From contig DUEK01000030.1 of assembly GCA_011192155.1 (NCBI GenBank), forward strand, positions 1-47,552: a stretch of DNA of 47,552 bases, in the 5' to 3' direction. Of the stretch, positions 8,723 through 16,273 are shown in pieces; the stretch's first letter is position 1, and the number at the start of each line of letters is the position of its first letter. Both the position numbers and the translations under genes were made by a program. The notes below the pieces were generated by a model that had not been told where the DNA came from, made no database searches, and saw only the letters and a program-made list of their open reading frames with translations. This stretch comes from Thermoflexia bacterium. GTDB taxonomy: Bacteria; Chloroflexota; Anaerolineae; B4-G1.

Positions 8723-9708
8723 TCAGGCTAGTTGCTCCGCCAGTTCCCCCCGCACCGTCCGTAGCAGTGCCTCGGCCTTTAACTCGGCCAGGGTGTAACA
8801 GGGAGATTCCAGGTGATCAGCCAACGCCTGTGCCAGCCCCTGGTCGAAAGCCTCGTGCTCCATATTGATCACCACCGAACGGATGTGGGCCTGTGGAAAC
8901 ATCCGCGCGGCGCGACGGGCTTCTTCCTGCGGCGGCAGATTTGTCGTTGAAACGTTGCCCGCGCCATCGGTCAAGAGCACCATCAGTGGCATCAGGTCAG
9001 GGTGCTGACGCAACTCGCGGGTGATGACCTCGTAGGCGGTCTGCAAGCCGGCCGAAAGAGGCGTCTTGCCGCCAACAGGGATATTGACCAGCGCCCGCCG
9101 CGCCAACTCAATGCTGTTGGTTGGCGAGAGTACGATGCGGGCGTCGTTTTTCTGAAAGACGACCAACCCCACCCGGTCGCGCCGCTGGTAAGCGTCCGTC
9201 AGCAACGAGACGACCGCCCCCTTCGTCGCCTCCATACGCTCGGCCACCGCCATAGACCAAGAGGCATCCACGACAAAGAGCACCAGATTGGCGGCGCGCC
9301 TCACGCGCACTTTGCGCTGGTAATCCTGGGGGCGCAACGCCAAAGCCGGCGCGTCCTCAGAGTGGTGAGCTTTGCGCTTGCGCTCATTCTGCAAGGGGGC
9401 GGCGGCGCGGAGTGTGGCATCAAAGGCCAGGTCGCGGGGATCGCCGGGGGAGGGACGCGCCTGGATGTAGCGACCACGCTTGTTATCGGTGCGGGTCTGA
9501 CTGCGGCGACCGCCGCTGGCACGCGTCAGCCGGTCTAGGGGCGTATCCAATCGGCGGGGGACGAACGTCTCGCCGACATCTTTCTCGTCGCCATAATCCC
9601 ACCAACTGCCTTGCGACGGCCACTGGGGTATGGTTTGCAGCGCCGGTTCTTGGGGGGACTCGCCGCGCTCGCCGGTGGGTTCCTTGTCACTAGCTTCCCC
9701 AGCTATGC
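8723..9708 (-). CDS. chlD: VWA half of ChlD-type chelatase subunit, in the -1 frame
   Basis: This reading frame encodes the acidic/Pro-rich linker and von Willebrand A domain of a Mg/Co-chelatase D-type subunit. The VWA begins around LVLFVVDASWSMAVAER, with the MIDAS signature DASWS, and later contains VLLTDGAGN. The first possible independent start in this frame (TTG at 9550) has no ribosome binding site and would cut off an obviously coding linker (KEPTGERGES, QWPSQGSWWDYGDEK). The frame is open upstream to the A9 run at 9709-9717, where it meets the AAA+ ORF in the -1 register. A slip there gives a single product of 693 residues, as in single-polypeptide putative cobaltochelatases (AAA+ plus VWA). 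Confidence 0.8.
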
Positions 9709-10803
9709 TTTTTTTTTAGCGCTTGCTTGGGCGTCCGCGTCGCCTTCTTCCTCAAACTCGGCCTCGGTCGGGTGTTGGGCGCGGGCCTCGTCCAACCGCT
9801 CTGCAAGATCTCCCAGCGTGACCTCCGCATCTTCCAGTGGGTGGCGCTTCAGTCGATGGGGCAGCGCTAGCTCGGCCGCCAAGAGGATGTCGCGGTCATT
9901 CAGGCGGGTGCGCCCCTCAAAGGCGGCGTGGGCGCGGGCGGCCTTGAGTACCACCAGGTCGGCGCGGTGGCCGTCCACCCCCAACTCGCTCATCATCGTC
10001 GCGATGGTCGCCAGATCGGCTTGAGAGTGGTTGACCTGGGGCAGGAGGCGACGCGCGCGGGCGATCTCTTCCGAAAGCGACCACTCGCTGGGAGCGCCCT
10101 CTTCGCAGAACCCCTCGGGGTCAGCCTCATAGGCCAGGTTCCGCTCCATGATCATCACGCGGGCGGCAGGGTTGCGAATTCCATGGATGTCCACGCAAAG
10201 CGCAAAGCGGTCGAGTAGTTGTGGGCGCAAGTCACCTTCCTCCGGGTTCATTGTGCCAACGAGGATAAAGCGGGACGGGTGGCTGAAAGAGATACCTTCC
10301 CGTTCCACGACGTTGACGCCCATCGCCGCCGCGTCGAGCAGCAGGTCAACGACGTGGTCATCTAGCAGGTTGACTTCGTCCACGTAGAGAACGCCCCGGT
10401 TGGCCGCGGCGAGCACTCCTGGCTCGAAGCGACGCTCTCCTTTTTGGATAGCGCGTTCGATATCCAGCGTGCCTACAACACGATCCTCGGTCGCGCTGAC
10501 GGGGAGATCCACAAAGTTGGTGCGCCGGCGGGCGTGAGGCAACTCTTTCCCTACCCCATTCCGCTCGCGACATTCGGTGCACCAGGTCGCAGGTTGGTCG
10601 GGGTCGCAGCCAAAAGGGCAATCGGCGACTACCTCGATCTCTGGCAGCAGGGCGGCCAGCGCGCGGGCGGCGGTAGATTTGGCCGTGCCGCGCTCGCCCC
10701 GGATGAGCACCCCGCCGATCTGGGGGTGGATAGCATTCAATATCAGGGCGCGCTTCATACGCTCCTGCCCGACTATAGCGGTGAAGGGGAAAATAGATAC
10801 CAT
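9703..10803 (-). CDS. chlD: AAA+ (ChlI/CobS-like) half of chelatase gene
   Basis: The zero frame encodes a 366-residue AAA+ ATPase of the Mg/Co-chelatase I type: FPFTAIVGQE opening, Walker A GERGTAKST (36-44), a Cys cluster (C62, C66, C75, C78) characteristic of the ChlI-like branch of putative cobaltochelatases, Walker B VLYVDEVNLL, and sensor regions (GTMNPEEGDLRPQLLDRF). The ORF ends at a TAG two codons after an A9 run. I prefer the ATG at 10803 (GAGG upstream) over the GTG at 10818. With the VWA segment it forms a chelatase motor that would work with a large CobN/ChlH-type subunit, not present in the window. The terminated product could itself be the small subunit. Confidence 0.9.
   Translation of the reverse strand: MVSIFPFTAIVGQERMKRALILNAIHPQIGGVLIRGERGTAKSTAARALAALLPEIEVVADCPFGCDPDQPATWCTECRERNGVGKELPHARRRTNFVDLPVSATEDRVVGTLDIERAIQKGERRFEPGVLAAANRGVLYVDEVNLLDDHVVDLLLDAAAMGVNVVEREGISFSHPSRFILVGTMNPEEGDLRPQLLDRFALCVDIHGIRNPAARVMIMERNLAYEADPEGFCEEGAPSEWSLSEEIARARRLLPQVNHSQADLATIATMMSELGVDGHRADLVVLKAARAHAAFEGRTRLNDRDILLAAELALPHRLKRHPLEDAEVTLGDLAERLDEARAQHPTEAEFEEEGDADAQASAKKKA
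9709..9717 (-). other. A9 slippery run: candidate -1 frameshift site
   Basis: On the coding strand the end of the AAA+ frame reads GCT AAA AAA AAA GCA TAG. Slipping back one base after the lysines gives AGC ATA GCT GGG GAA, which runs without a stop into the VWA frame. A small perfect hairpin (TAGCT-GGGGA-AGCTA) starts at the zero-frame stop. A run of nine identical bases is also a common place for sequencing or mutational indels, so the alternative is an error or a recent break. Confidence 0.65.
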
Positions 10804-10862
10804 AGTTTTGAACCTCACGCTTGAAACCTCACGCTTGCAAGTTTTGTATGCGGCCCGCTATA

Positions 10863-11579
10863 TCAGTCATCATCGCCCAAAATCGCCTGCAGCGCCGCTA
10901 ACATCTCGGTCTCGTCAAAGACCGCGCGGGCCGGAATAGCCAAGTTTTCGATCACGCCGCTCCGTATCACGCCGCTATCGGTCTTGACCCGCAATTGATA
11001 CGCCTCATCTTGCAACACGTATTGCTCGATCATCTCCGCTTGGGGGTCAACGATCCAATACTCTGCCACACCGTGAGCGGCATAGTCCAGGAACTTGATA
11101 CCGCGATCGTTTTCCTCCGTCGAAGGGGACAGCGCCTCGACCACGAGATCCGGCGCGGGGAATTTCATCTGATCCGGCGTGAGCGCTTGCGCCTTTTCCG
11201 GCCCAAAGTAGACAATGTCTGGCTCGTAATCGTTGCGCGTCAGAGTGATGAGCACCTTTTCCTGGCCGACGCAACCCAGCGAGTGCTTGGAAACGTAAGC
11301 GCCTAGCAAGATAAGCAGGTTTCTAACTGCTGTCGTGTGATGCCATTTCGCCGGTGACTGCACGATGACCTCCCCGTTGATAAATTCCACTTTTTGTCCC
11401 TCGGACATTTCTTTATAAAATCGCTCGCGCCTGGCGCGTTCTTCTCGCAACAGGGATTGGAGTTCCTGCACGTGCATGGGCAGCCAGGGAGAATGGATAA
11501 GGCGTTGCATAACCACGCCCATCGGCGGGCGATGCGCTAGCTCGTCCCACGGCGCGCTCAAAGCTCTCATTGCACCCAT
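10863..11579 (-). CDS. Uma2-family (DUF820) PD-(D/E)XK-fold protein
   Basis: 238-residue protein of the Uma2/DUF820 group, restriction-endonuclease-fold proteins abundant in Chloroflexota and cyanobacteria and of unknown physiological role. The core pattern is visible: a conserved N-terminal VEFINGEVIVQSPAKWHH segment, YEPDIVYFGP, then APDLVVEALSPSTEENDRGIKFLDYAAHGVAEYWIVDP, holding the putative catalytic acidic and Lys residues. The N-terminal ~60 residues before it are charged and may be extra. The ATG at 11579 has GAGG nine bases upstream. It sits alone between the chelatase gene and fmdB. Confidence 0.85.
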   Translation of the reverse strand: MGAMRALSAPWDELAHRPPMGVVMQRLIHSPWLPMHVQELQSLLREERARRERFYKEMSEGQKVEFINGEVIVQSPAKWHHTTAVRNLLILLGAYVSKHSLGCVGQEKVLITLTRNDYEPDIVYFGPEKAQALTPDQMKFPAPDLVVEALSPSTEENDRGIKFLDYAAHGVAEYWIVDPQAEMIEQYVLQDEAYQLRVKTDSGVIRSGVIENLAIPARAVFDETEMLAALQAILGDDD

Positions 11580-11622
11580 AGTTCACCTCGCTTTCAATCA
11601 GAAAAGATCTTTGCCGTTTGGC

Positions 11623-11862
11623 CTAGCGCGCCGACCCGCTGGCGCAGGTAGCGCACGACGCTGATGGCGTGCAGGAACCGCACGACGATCCCGCTCCGGC
11701 TACCAATCCCTCGCTTCCGATGGCCGAGAACAGTGATATGGCACGGCGCACGTTCTCGTCGCCGCACTTGGGACAGGCGATGGGCGCGTCTGCATCCGCT
11801 ATTGCCCGCAGGGCATCAAAGCGCGTCTCACAATCTGAACATTTATACTCGTATAACGGCAT
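11623..11862 (-). CDS. FmdB-family zinc-ribbon protein
   Basis: Small (79 residues) zinc-ribbon protein of the FmdB family, putative regulatory or nucleic-acid-associated proteins. It starts MPLYEYKCSDCETRFDAL, with the two zinc knuckles CSDC and CPKC, and ends in a Cys/Ser-rich tail (CGSC, CATC) typical of the family. The start at 11862 is chosen because it has GAGG eight bases upstream and matches all family members; the longer start at 11919 would take its first residues from the inserted MITE (copy A2), whose target duplication ends only 15 bases before this ATG. Confidence 0.88.
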   Translation of the reverse strand: MPLYEYKCSDCETRFDALRAIADADAPIACPKCGDENVRRAISLFSAIGSEGLVAGAGSSCGSCTPSASCATCASGSAR

Positions 11863-11886
11863 ATCTTGTACCTCAATCTTGCGGGT

Positions 11887-12007
11887 CAGCAACTCTCGTT
11901 TTGTAGCCGCGATTTCCATATCGCGTACATTATGTTGCGTAAAACGGGCTGCGCGATATGGAAATCGCGGCTACATCTGAACATTTTCCCCATAACGGGA
12001 ATTGCTG
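11887..12007. mobile_element. MITE family A, copy 2 (121 bp)
   Basis: Same length and architecture as copy 1 but more diverged, with one terminal repeat degenerate (CAGCAACTCTCGTT ... AACGGGAATTGCTG) and with a long inner palindrome (GCCGCGATTTCCATATCGCG / GCGATATGGAAATCGCGGC arms). It is flanked by a perfect 9-bp direct repeat CTTGCGGGT (11878-11886 and 12008-12016). It lies in the divergent gap between fmdB and the moaD/thiS operon. Confidence 0.92.
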
Positions 12008-12057
12008 CTTGCGGGTCTATTGTACCGCCGTTCAGCTTCACCGTCAAGGTTGCTCTT

Positions 12058-12085
12058 TTGCCTGACCGGTGAATTGTGTTATACT
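12058..12085 (+). promoter_or_regulatory. Promoter of the MoaD/hydrolase/peptidase operon
   Basis: TTGCCT (12058-12063) and TATACT (12080-12085) with a 16-base spacer, 29 bases before the MoaD-like start, starting 41 bases beyond the MITE A2 target duplication. Confidence 0.55.
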
Positions 12086-12114
12086 CCAATTGAAAGAACA
12101 GAGGAGAATGGACA

Positions 12115-12357
12115 ATGATCACGATTCAAGTCAAATTATTCGCCACTCTCCGCCGCTATTACGCCGATATAGGGATCGGCGAAGCGATGGCGGTGGAATT
12201 GCCGGAGGGCGCGACGGTGGGCCAATTGATCGAGCACCTGCACCTCCCGACCGATGAGGTCAAAGTCATCTTTGTCAACAGCATTGTGCGGCAGAAGGAT
12301 CACCCGCTGGCGGATGGAGACGAACTAGGCATCTTTCCGGCAGTGGGCGGAGGGTAG
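12115..12357 (+). CDS. MoaD/ThiS-family sulfur carrier protein
   Basis: 80-residue ubiquitin-fold sulfur carrier. It has the usual beta-grasp layout (ITIQVKLFATLRRYY opening, GATVGQLIEHL, VNSIVRQKDHPLADGDELGIFPAVGGG) and ends in the diglycine needed for adenylation and thiocarboxylation by a MoeB/ThiF-type enzyme. AGAGGAG eight bases before the ATG supports the start. MoaD would serve molybdopterin synthesis, but no other Mo-cofactor gene is near, so the pathway is open. It is four bases upstream of the hydrolase gene. Confidence 0.88.
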   Translation: MITIQVKLFATLRRYYADIGIGEAMAVELPEGATVGQLIEHLHLPTDEVKVIFVNSIVRQKDHPLADGDELGIFPAVGGG

Positions 12358-12361
12358 CGGC

Positions 12362-13039
12362 ATGATCGCCAGATCCCAACACGTGATCTTCCCTGCCACT
12401 GATGACGGCCCGCTGCTAGAGGGCGTCCTGCGCGCGCCGGACGGTTCCGGCCCTTTCCCGACCGCCATCGTCTGCCACCCCCACCCTCTGATGGGCGGCG
12501 ATATGAACAACACGGTCGTCGTGACCGTGTGCCGCGCGCTGGCGGAGCGCGGCTGGATCACGTTGTGCTTTAACTTTCGGGGCGCGGGTGACAGCTCAGG
12601 CTCCTTCGACGAAGGACGCGGCGAGATGAAAGACGTAGCCGGCGCGGTGGATTTCCTGTGCGCTCGGCCAGACGTGGACGCGGACCGGCTGGCGGTCGTG
12701 GGTTACTCCTTCGGCGCGGAGGTAGGTCTACACCACGCCGCCCGCGACTCCCGCGTGAGCTTGCTCGTGGGCATCGCATTGATACAAAAGTGCTACGCCG
12801 ACTCATTTCTCGACGCCGACCCCCGGCCCAAGCTATTTGTCGCCGGCGACCGCGATTCCTGGGCGCCCGCTGGCGCGCTGCGCGAGTATGTGGCGCGTCT
12901 GCGCCAACCCAAGAGGCTGCGCCTCATTCCCAGCGCGAACCACGTCTTTGCCGGGCGCGAGGATGAGGTGGCTGCGTTGGTGGCTGATTTTCTAGGCGGA
13001 TCAGACTTGCCAAGCCTTGGCAAGGAGATAAAGAAATGA
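12362..13039 (+). CDS. Alpha/beta-hydrolase
   Basis: 225-residue alpha/beta-hydrolase of the dienelactone-hydrolase-like/YsgA class. Visible features are the oxyanion-hole segment CHPHPLMGGDMNN, FNFRGAGDSSGSFDEGRGE, the nucleophile elbow GYSFG with Ser116, the acid in VAGDRDSWAP and the His in SANHVFAGRED. The substrate is unknown. It sits four bases after the MoaD-like gene and overlaps the M1 peptidase start by ATGA, so the three are probably one transcript. Confidence 0.88.
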   Translation: MIARSQHVIFPATDDGPLLEGVLRAPDGSGPFPTAIVCHPHPLMGGDMNNTVVVTVCRALAERGWITLCFNFRGAGDSSGSFDEGRGEMKDVAGAVDFLCARPDVDADRLAVVGYSFGAEVGLHHAARDSRVSLLVGIALIQKCYADSFLDADPRPKLFVAGDRDSWAPAGALREYVARLRQPKRLRLIPSANHVFAGREDEVAALVADFLGGSDLPSLGKEIKK

Positions 13040-14580
13040 TCAGAAGAAACAGACCCTTGCTCCTGACTCTTTGCTCTTTGCTCGTCATCGCCTGTCTCCC
13101 CACCACCATCCCCAGCACTCCCACGGCCACGTTATCCCCTGCATCCTCCCCCGCCCCCGCACCCGCCCTCTCCTCGCCGCCTCCCACTGCCACTCTTCCC
13201 CCTGATCACGCGCAGGCCCTACGCCCCGAGTTCTCCGCCGATCTGGCCCTGTTCCCCGACGCCACGCGCTATGAGATTGAACTAATCGTTGACCTCGACG
13301 CGACTACCGTCACCGGCCACGAGCGCGTCAGCTACACCAACACCGCAGCCGTCGTCCTCGACGCGCTCTACCTGCGTCTCTTTCCCAACACGCCCGGCTA
13401 CGGGGGCGAGATGGCGGTAACGGATGTTTTACTTGATGGCGCGCCTGCCGAGCCGGTCGCCGAGTTGGACGGTTCCGCGCTGCGCCTGCCGCTCGACCCG
13501 CCACTGGAGCCTGGAGCACAACTCGACCTGACGCTCGACTTTACCGCCTCCATCCCCACCCATGTCGGCACGGGCTACCGACAATTTGGTTACTATGACG
13601 GCATCCTGGCCCTGACCAACGTCTATCCCCTGATCCCGGTCTATGACGATGAGGGCTGGAACGTCGAAATGGCCCCTACCTACGGCGACGCCGTCTACTC
13701 CGAGACCTCGTTCTACAACGTGCGCATCAGCGCCCCGGCAGAGATGGCGCTCTTTGTCTCCGGCGTCTGCTCCCCGCCGACCTTTGATTCCGACGACATT
13801 GCTACCTGGACCTGCGTCGCTGGCCCGATGCGGGATTTCAACGCCATCCTAGGACCAGATTACCGGGTGAAAAGCGACGTCGTAGAGGGAGTCACAGTCA
13901 ACAGCATCTTTTACTCCGGCCACCAGGAGGGAGGGGAATTGGCGCTGGATCAAGCGACCGAGGCAGTGCGCATTTTCAGCAATCGCTTTGGCCCCTATCC
14001 CTTCACCGAGTTGGACATAGTGGAAACCCCCACCTCCGCCGGCGGGATCGAATACCCCGGACTGGTGGTCATCAACAGCGCGTACTATGAGACCTTGAGC
14101 GAGGATATGGAATGGGTCGTGGTGCACGAGACGGGGCACCAGTGGTGGTACAGTTTGGTGGGCAACGATCAGGTGGACGATCCCTGGCTGGACGAGGCGC
14201 TGGTGCAATACAGCACACTGCTCTACTACGAGGAACGTTACGGAGCGGGGTTGGCCGCCGATCTGGTGGACGAGGTTTTTCGGCAACCATACGAAGGGTT
14301 GGTGGAATCCGGGCGCGACGCGCCGGCGGGGATGCCGGTCGCCGCCTACGACGCTGATGATTATGGAACAGTGGTCTACCGGAAAGGCCCGCTCTACTTT
14401 CACGAACTGCGCCGAGAAGTGGGAGACGAGGACTTTGGGGCGATTGTACAAACTTACTTTAACCACAACCGGTACGCCGTCGCCAGACCGGAGGATTGGC
14501 TGACCGCCGTCGAGTCAGTCACCGGCGACGAGCACCACGCTCTCTACGAGCAATGGATCATGGGCGCGACTGAGCCATAA
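13036..14580 (+). CDS. M1-family metallopeptidase lipoprotein
   Basis: Secreted zinc aminopeptidase-like enzyme of family M1, 514 residues. The N-terminus is a lipoprotein signal (LLLTLCSLLVIAC, with Cys20 as probable lipidation site) followed by a Pro/Ser/Thr-rich spacer, so it is likely anchored outside the membrane. Zinc ligands are visible as H364-E-T-G-H368 and E387 in WLDEALVQYSTLLYYEE, matching HEXXH-18X-E, and the exopeptidase-type GGIEYPGLV (residues 335-343) stands in for the GAMEN motif. Start ATG overlaps the hydrolase stop. A hairpin follows the stop. Confidence 0.92.
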   Translation: MIRRNRPLLLTLCSLLVIACLPTTIPSTPTATLSPASSPAPAPALSSPPPTATLPPDHAQALRPEFSADLALFPDATRYEIELIVDLDATTVTGHERVSYTNTAAVVLDALYLRLFPNTPGYGGEMAVTDVLLDGAPAEPVAELDGSALRLPLDPPLEPGAQLDLTLDFTASIPTHVGTGYRQFGYYDGILALTNVYPLIPVYDDEGWNVEMAPTYGDAVYSETSFYNVRISAPAEMALFVSGVCSPPTFDSDDIATWTCVAGPMRDFNAILGPDYRVKSDVVEGVTVNSIFYSGHQEGGELALDQATEAVRIFSNRFGPYPFTELDIVETPTSAGGIEYPGLVVINSAYYETLSEDMEWVVVHETGHQWWYSLVGNDQVDDPWLDEALVQYSTLLYYEERYGAGLAADLVDEVFRQPYEGLVESGRDAPAGMPVAAYDADDYGTVVYRKGPLYFHELRREVGDEDFGAIVQTYFNHNRYAVARPEDWLTAVESVTGDEHHALYEQWIMGATEP

Positions 14581-14586
14581 ACAGCA

Positions 14587-14620
14587 GAGCAGCGGCCTTT
14601 TTGACGGTGGGCCGCTGCTC
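14587..14620 (+). terminator. Hairpin after the M1 peptidase gene
   Basis: GAGCAGCGGCC (14587-14597) pairs with GGCCGCTGCTC (14610-14620), an 11-bp perfect stem seven bases after the stop. There is no T-run after the stem, so termination strength is uncertain. Confidence 0.5.
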
Positions 14621-14931
14621 TCAATCGCCCTTTGCCTTTCCCCAGCACAATCACCTTTTTGACGGTTTCTCCGTCTGACTTTCGCTCTCGGTCAAAATGC
14701 CGAGATGCGCTCTAGTGAGGCGATGCCGGAAGGCTCCGGGACGGTTGCTCCAACTTTGTCTTCATTTTACGCTAAAACCTGTCCGTTGTCAATAGGTTTA
14801 ACCTTAAACATTGCCTTGAGCAAAAACCGCCAGGGCGGGCAAAAATAACTGCCCGCATCTGTCAAGCGTCGCCAACTTGTAAGGGCTGGTGGGTTAGAGT
14901 AGCATTGTTCATTCCGAGGGAGGTTTGTCTA
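14621..14931. other. Intergenic region without a recognised gene
   Basis: The stretch holds a second copy of the string TTTTTGACGGT, small palindromes (GACGGtttctCCGTC near 14662; GCGGGC/GCCCGC near 14836-14856) and a possible promoter, TTGTAA (14877-14882) and TAGCAT (14900-14905) with a 17-base spacer, for the DUF951 gene. I recognise no RNA family or ORF here. Confidence 0.4.
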
Positions 14932-15147
14932 TTGCATAATACACCATCTGAGGTACACATCGGCGATAGAGTGCGCATGCGCAAGCCTCACCCCTGCGGA
15001 GGGTACGAGTGGGAGGTGACACGCATTGGCGCTGACATTGGCTTACGCTGCCTGACCTGTGGCCGGCGCGTGATGCTCCCGCGCACCAAGTTCGAGAAGC
15101 GGGTGAAAGCTATGCTGGGCGCGGAAGACGTTGAATCGAAACAGTAA
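14932..15147 (+). CDS. DUF951-family small zinc-ribbon-like protein
   Basis: Small basic protein of about 71 residues belonging to DUF951 (YyzM-like), of unknown function, often found with DNA or RNA metabolism genes. The core [51 protein letters not shown] is nearly complete, with Cys residues in HPCGG and CLTCGR. I place the start at TTG 14932, eight bases after GAGGGAGG, rather than at TTG 14905. Its last 17 bases overlap the next gene, implying coupling. Confidence 0.85.
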   Translation: MHNTPSEVHIGDRVRMRKPHPCGGYEWEVTRIGADIGLRCLTCGRRVMLPRTKFEKRVKAMLGAEDVESKQ

Positions 15148-16273
15148 ACGACTGCTCTTCCTGTTCTCCGACACGGGCGGGGGCCACCGCAGCGCGGCGA
15201 GCGCGGTAGCCCAGGCGTTGCGAGACTTGCACGGAGAGCGCGCCCAGGTCGAACTGGTGGACGCGCTGGCCGACTATGCGCTCTGGCCTTTCAATCGGCT
15301 GGGCAAAATCTACCCCTACCTGGTTCGGCTGGGAGGATGGGGATGGGCGGCTGGCTACCGCCTATCCGATGGGCCGCGTCGCATCGGGCTGCTCACGAGC
15401 GGCTGCTGGCCGTTGGCGCGCGCGGGTCTGCGCCGGCTTCTCCGCGATCATCCGGCCGACCTCATCGTTTGCTGTCACCCCATCCTCAATCATTTGCTCC
15501 TGCGCGCCCTTGCCGGGACTCGAACCCCGTTGATCACACTGATAACCGATCTGAACACCGCCCACGCCTTTTGGGTCGCGCCCGGAGTCGCCTGCTGTCT
15601 CGCGCCGACCGCAAGAGTCCAACGCTGCGCGCTGACCTACAAACTCCCGGCGGAGCGCGTCATAGTGACCGGGTTACCCGTAAGCCCCGCCTTCGTCGCG
15701 GCTGCGCAACAAGATCGGCTCGCCGCGCGCCGGGGTCTGGGACTGCGACCAGACTTGCCGGTGGCGCTCCTGGTGAATGGGGCGGAGGGTATGGGAGCAT
15801 TATACCGCATAAGCAGAGCAATAGTGGGCAGCGGCGTGCAGGCTCAGTTGGTGATGATCGCCGGGCGCAACGGGCGGCTGCAGAATAGACTGCGCTCCGA
15901 GGCGTGGCCCTTGCCGGTGCGAGTGGAGGGCTTTGTGCGCAACATGCACGAGTGGATGCGGGCGGCCGATTTGCTGGTGGCCAAGGCCGGCCCCAGCACT
16001 ATCAGCGAGGCGCTGGTGATGGGATTGCCGATCGTGCTGAACGGCGCGCTGCCGGGCCAGGAGCGTCCCAGCGTGGATTACGTCGTGCGGGCCGGCGCCG
16101 GGGTCTGGGCGCCGACGCCCCGGCGAACAGCGGCAGCAGTGCGAGAATTGCTATCCCCCGGCAATCCCAAGCTAACCCAGATGGCCGCCTGCGCCCAATC
16201 ACTGGCACAACCCGGCGCCGCCCGCCACGCAGCCCAAATCATCTGGGCCGCCGCCAACAACATTGATCATTAA
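15131..16273 (+). CDS. MGDG-synthase/UgtP-like glycosyltransferase (GT28)
   Basis: 380-residue GT-B glycosyltransferase resembling monogalactosyldiacylglycerol synthase and UgtP (processive diacylglycerol glucosyltransferase). The N-terminal motif [11 protein letters not shown] (13-23), the segment [34 protein letters not shown], and the sugar-nucleotide site [27 protein letters not shown] are all family features. Likely role: transfer of Glc/Gal to membrane diacylglycerol, on the cytoplasmic face. The start is TTG 15131, inside the end of the DUF951 gene. Its stop abuts the stop of the convergent purA. Confidence 0.88.
   Translation: MNRNSKRLLFLFSDTGGGHRSAASAVAQALRDLHGERAQVELVDALADYALWPFNRLGKIYPYLVRLGGWGWAAGYRLSDGPRRIGLLTSGCWPLARAGLRRLLRDHPADLIVCCHPILNHLLLRALAGTRTPLITLITDLNTAHAFWVAPGVACCLAPTARVQRCALTYKLPAERVIVTGLPVSPAFVAAAQQDRLAARRGLGLRPDLPVALLVNGAEGMGALYRISRAIVGSGVQAQLVMIAGRNGRLQNRLRSEAWPLPVRVEGFVRNMHEWMRAADLLVAKAGPSTISEALVMGLPIVLNGALPGQERPSVDYVVRAGAGVWAPTPRRTAAAVRELLSPGNPKLTQMAACAQSLAQPGAARHAAQIIWAAANNIDH

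Noticed and set aside
10863-11579. Uma2 protein considered as part of a defence island
   Set aside because: Uma2 genes are numerous and scattered in Chloroflexota and no restriction, CRISPR or toxin-antitoxin gene lies nearby.
12115-14580. MoaD-hydrolase-peptidase unit considered as a new biosynthetic system
   Set aside because: Each gene belongs to a common family and the three share no evident pathway; tight spacing alone is weak evidence.
14640-14760. Palindromic stretch after the M1 peptidase considered as a riboswitch
   Set aside because: I could not match it to a known riboswitch core and no regulated gene follows on the appropriate strand.
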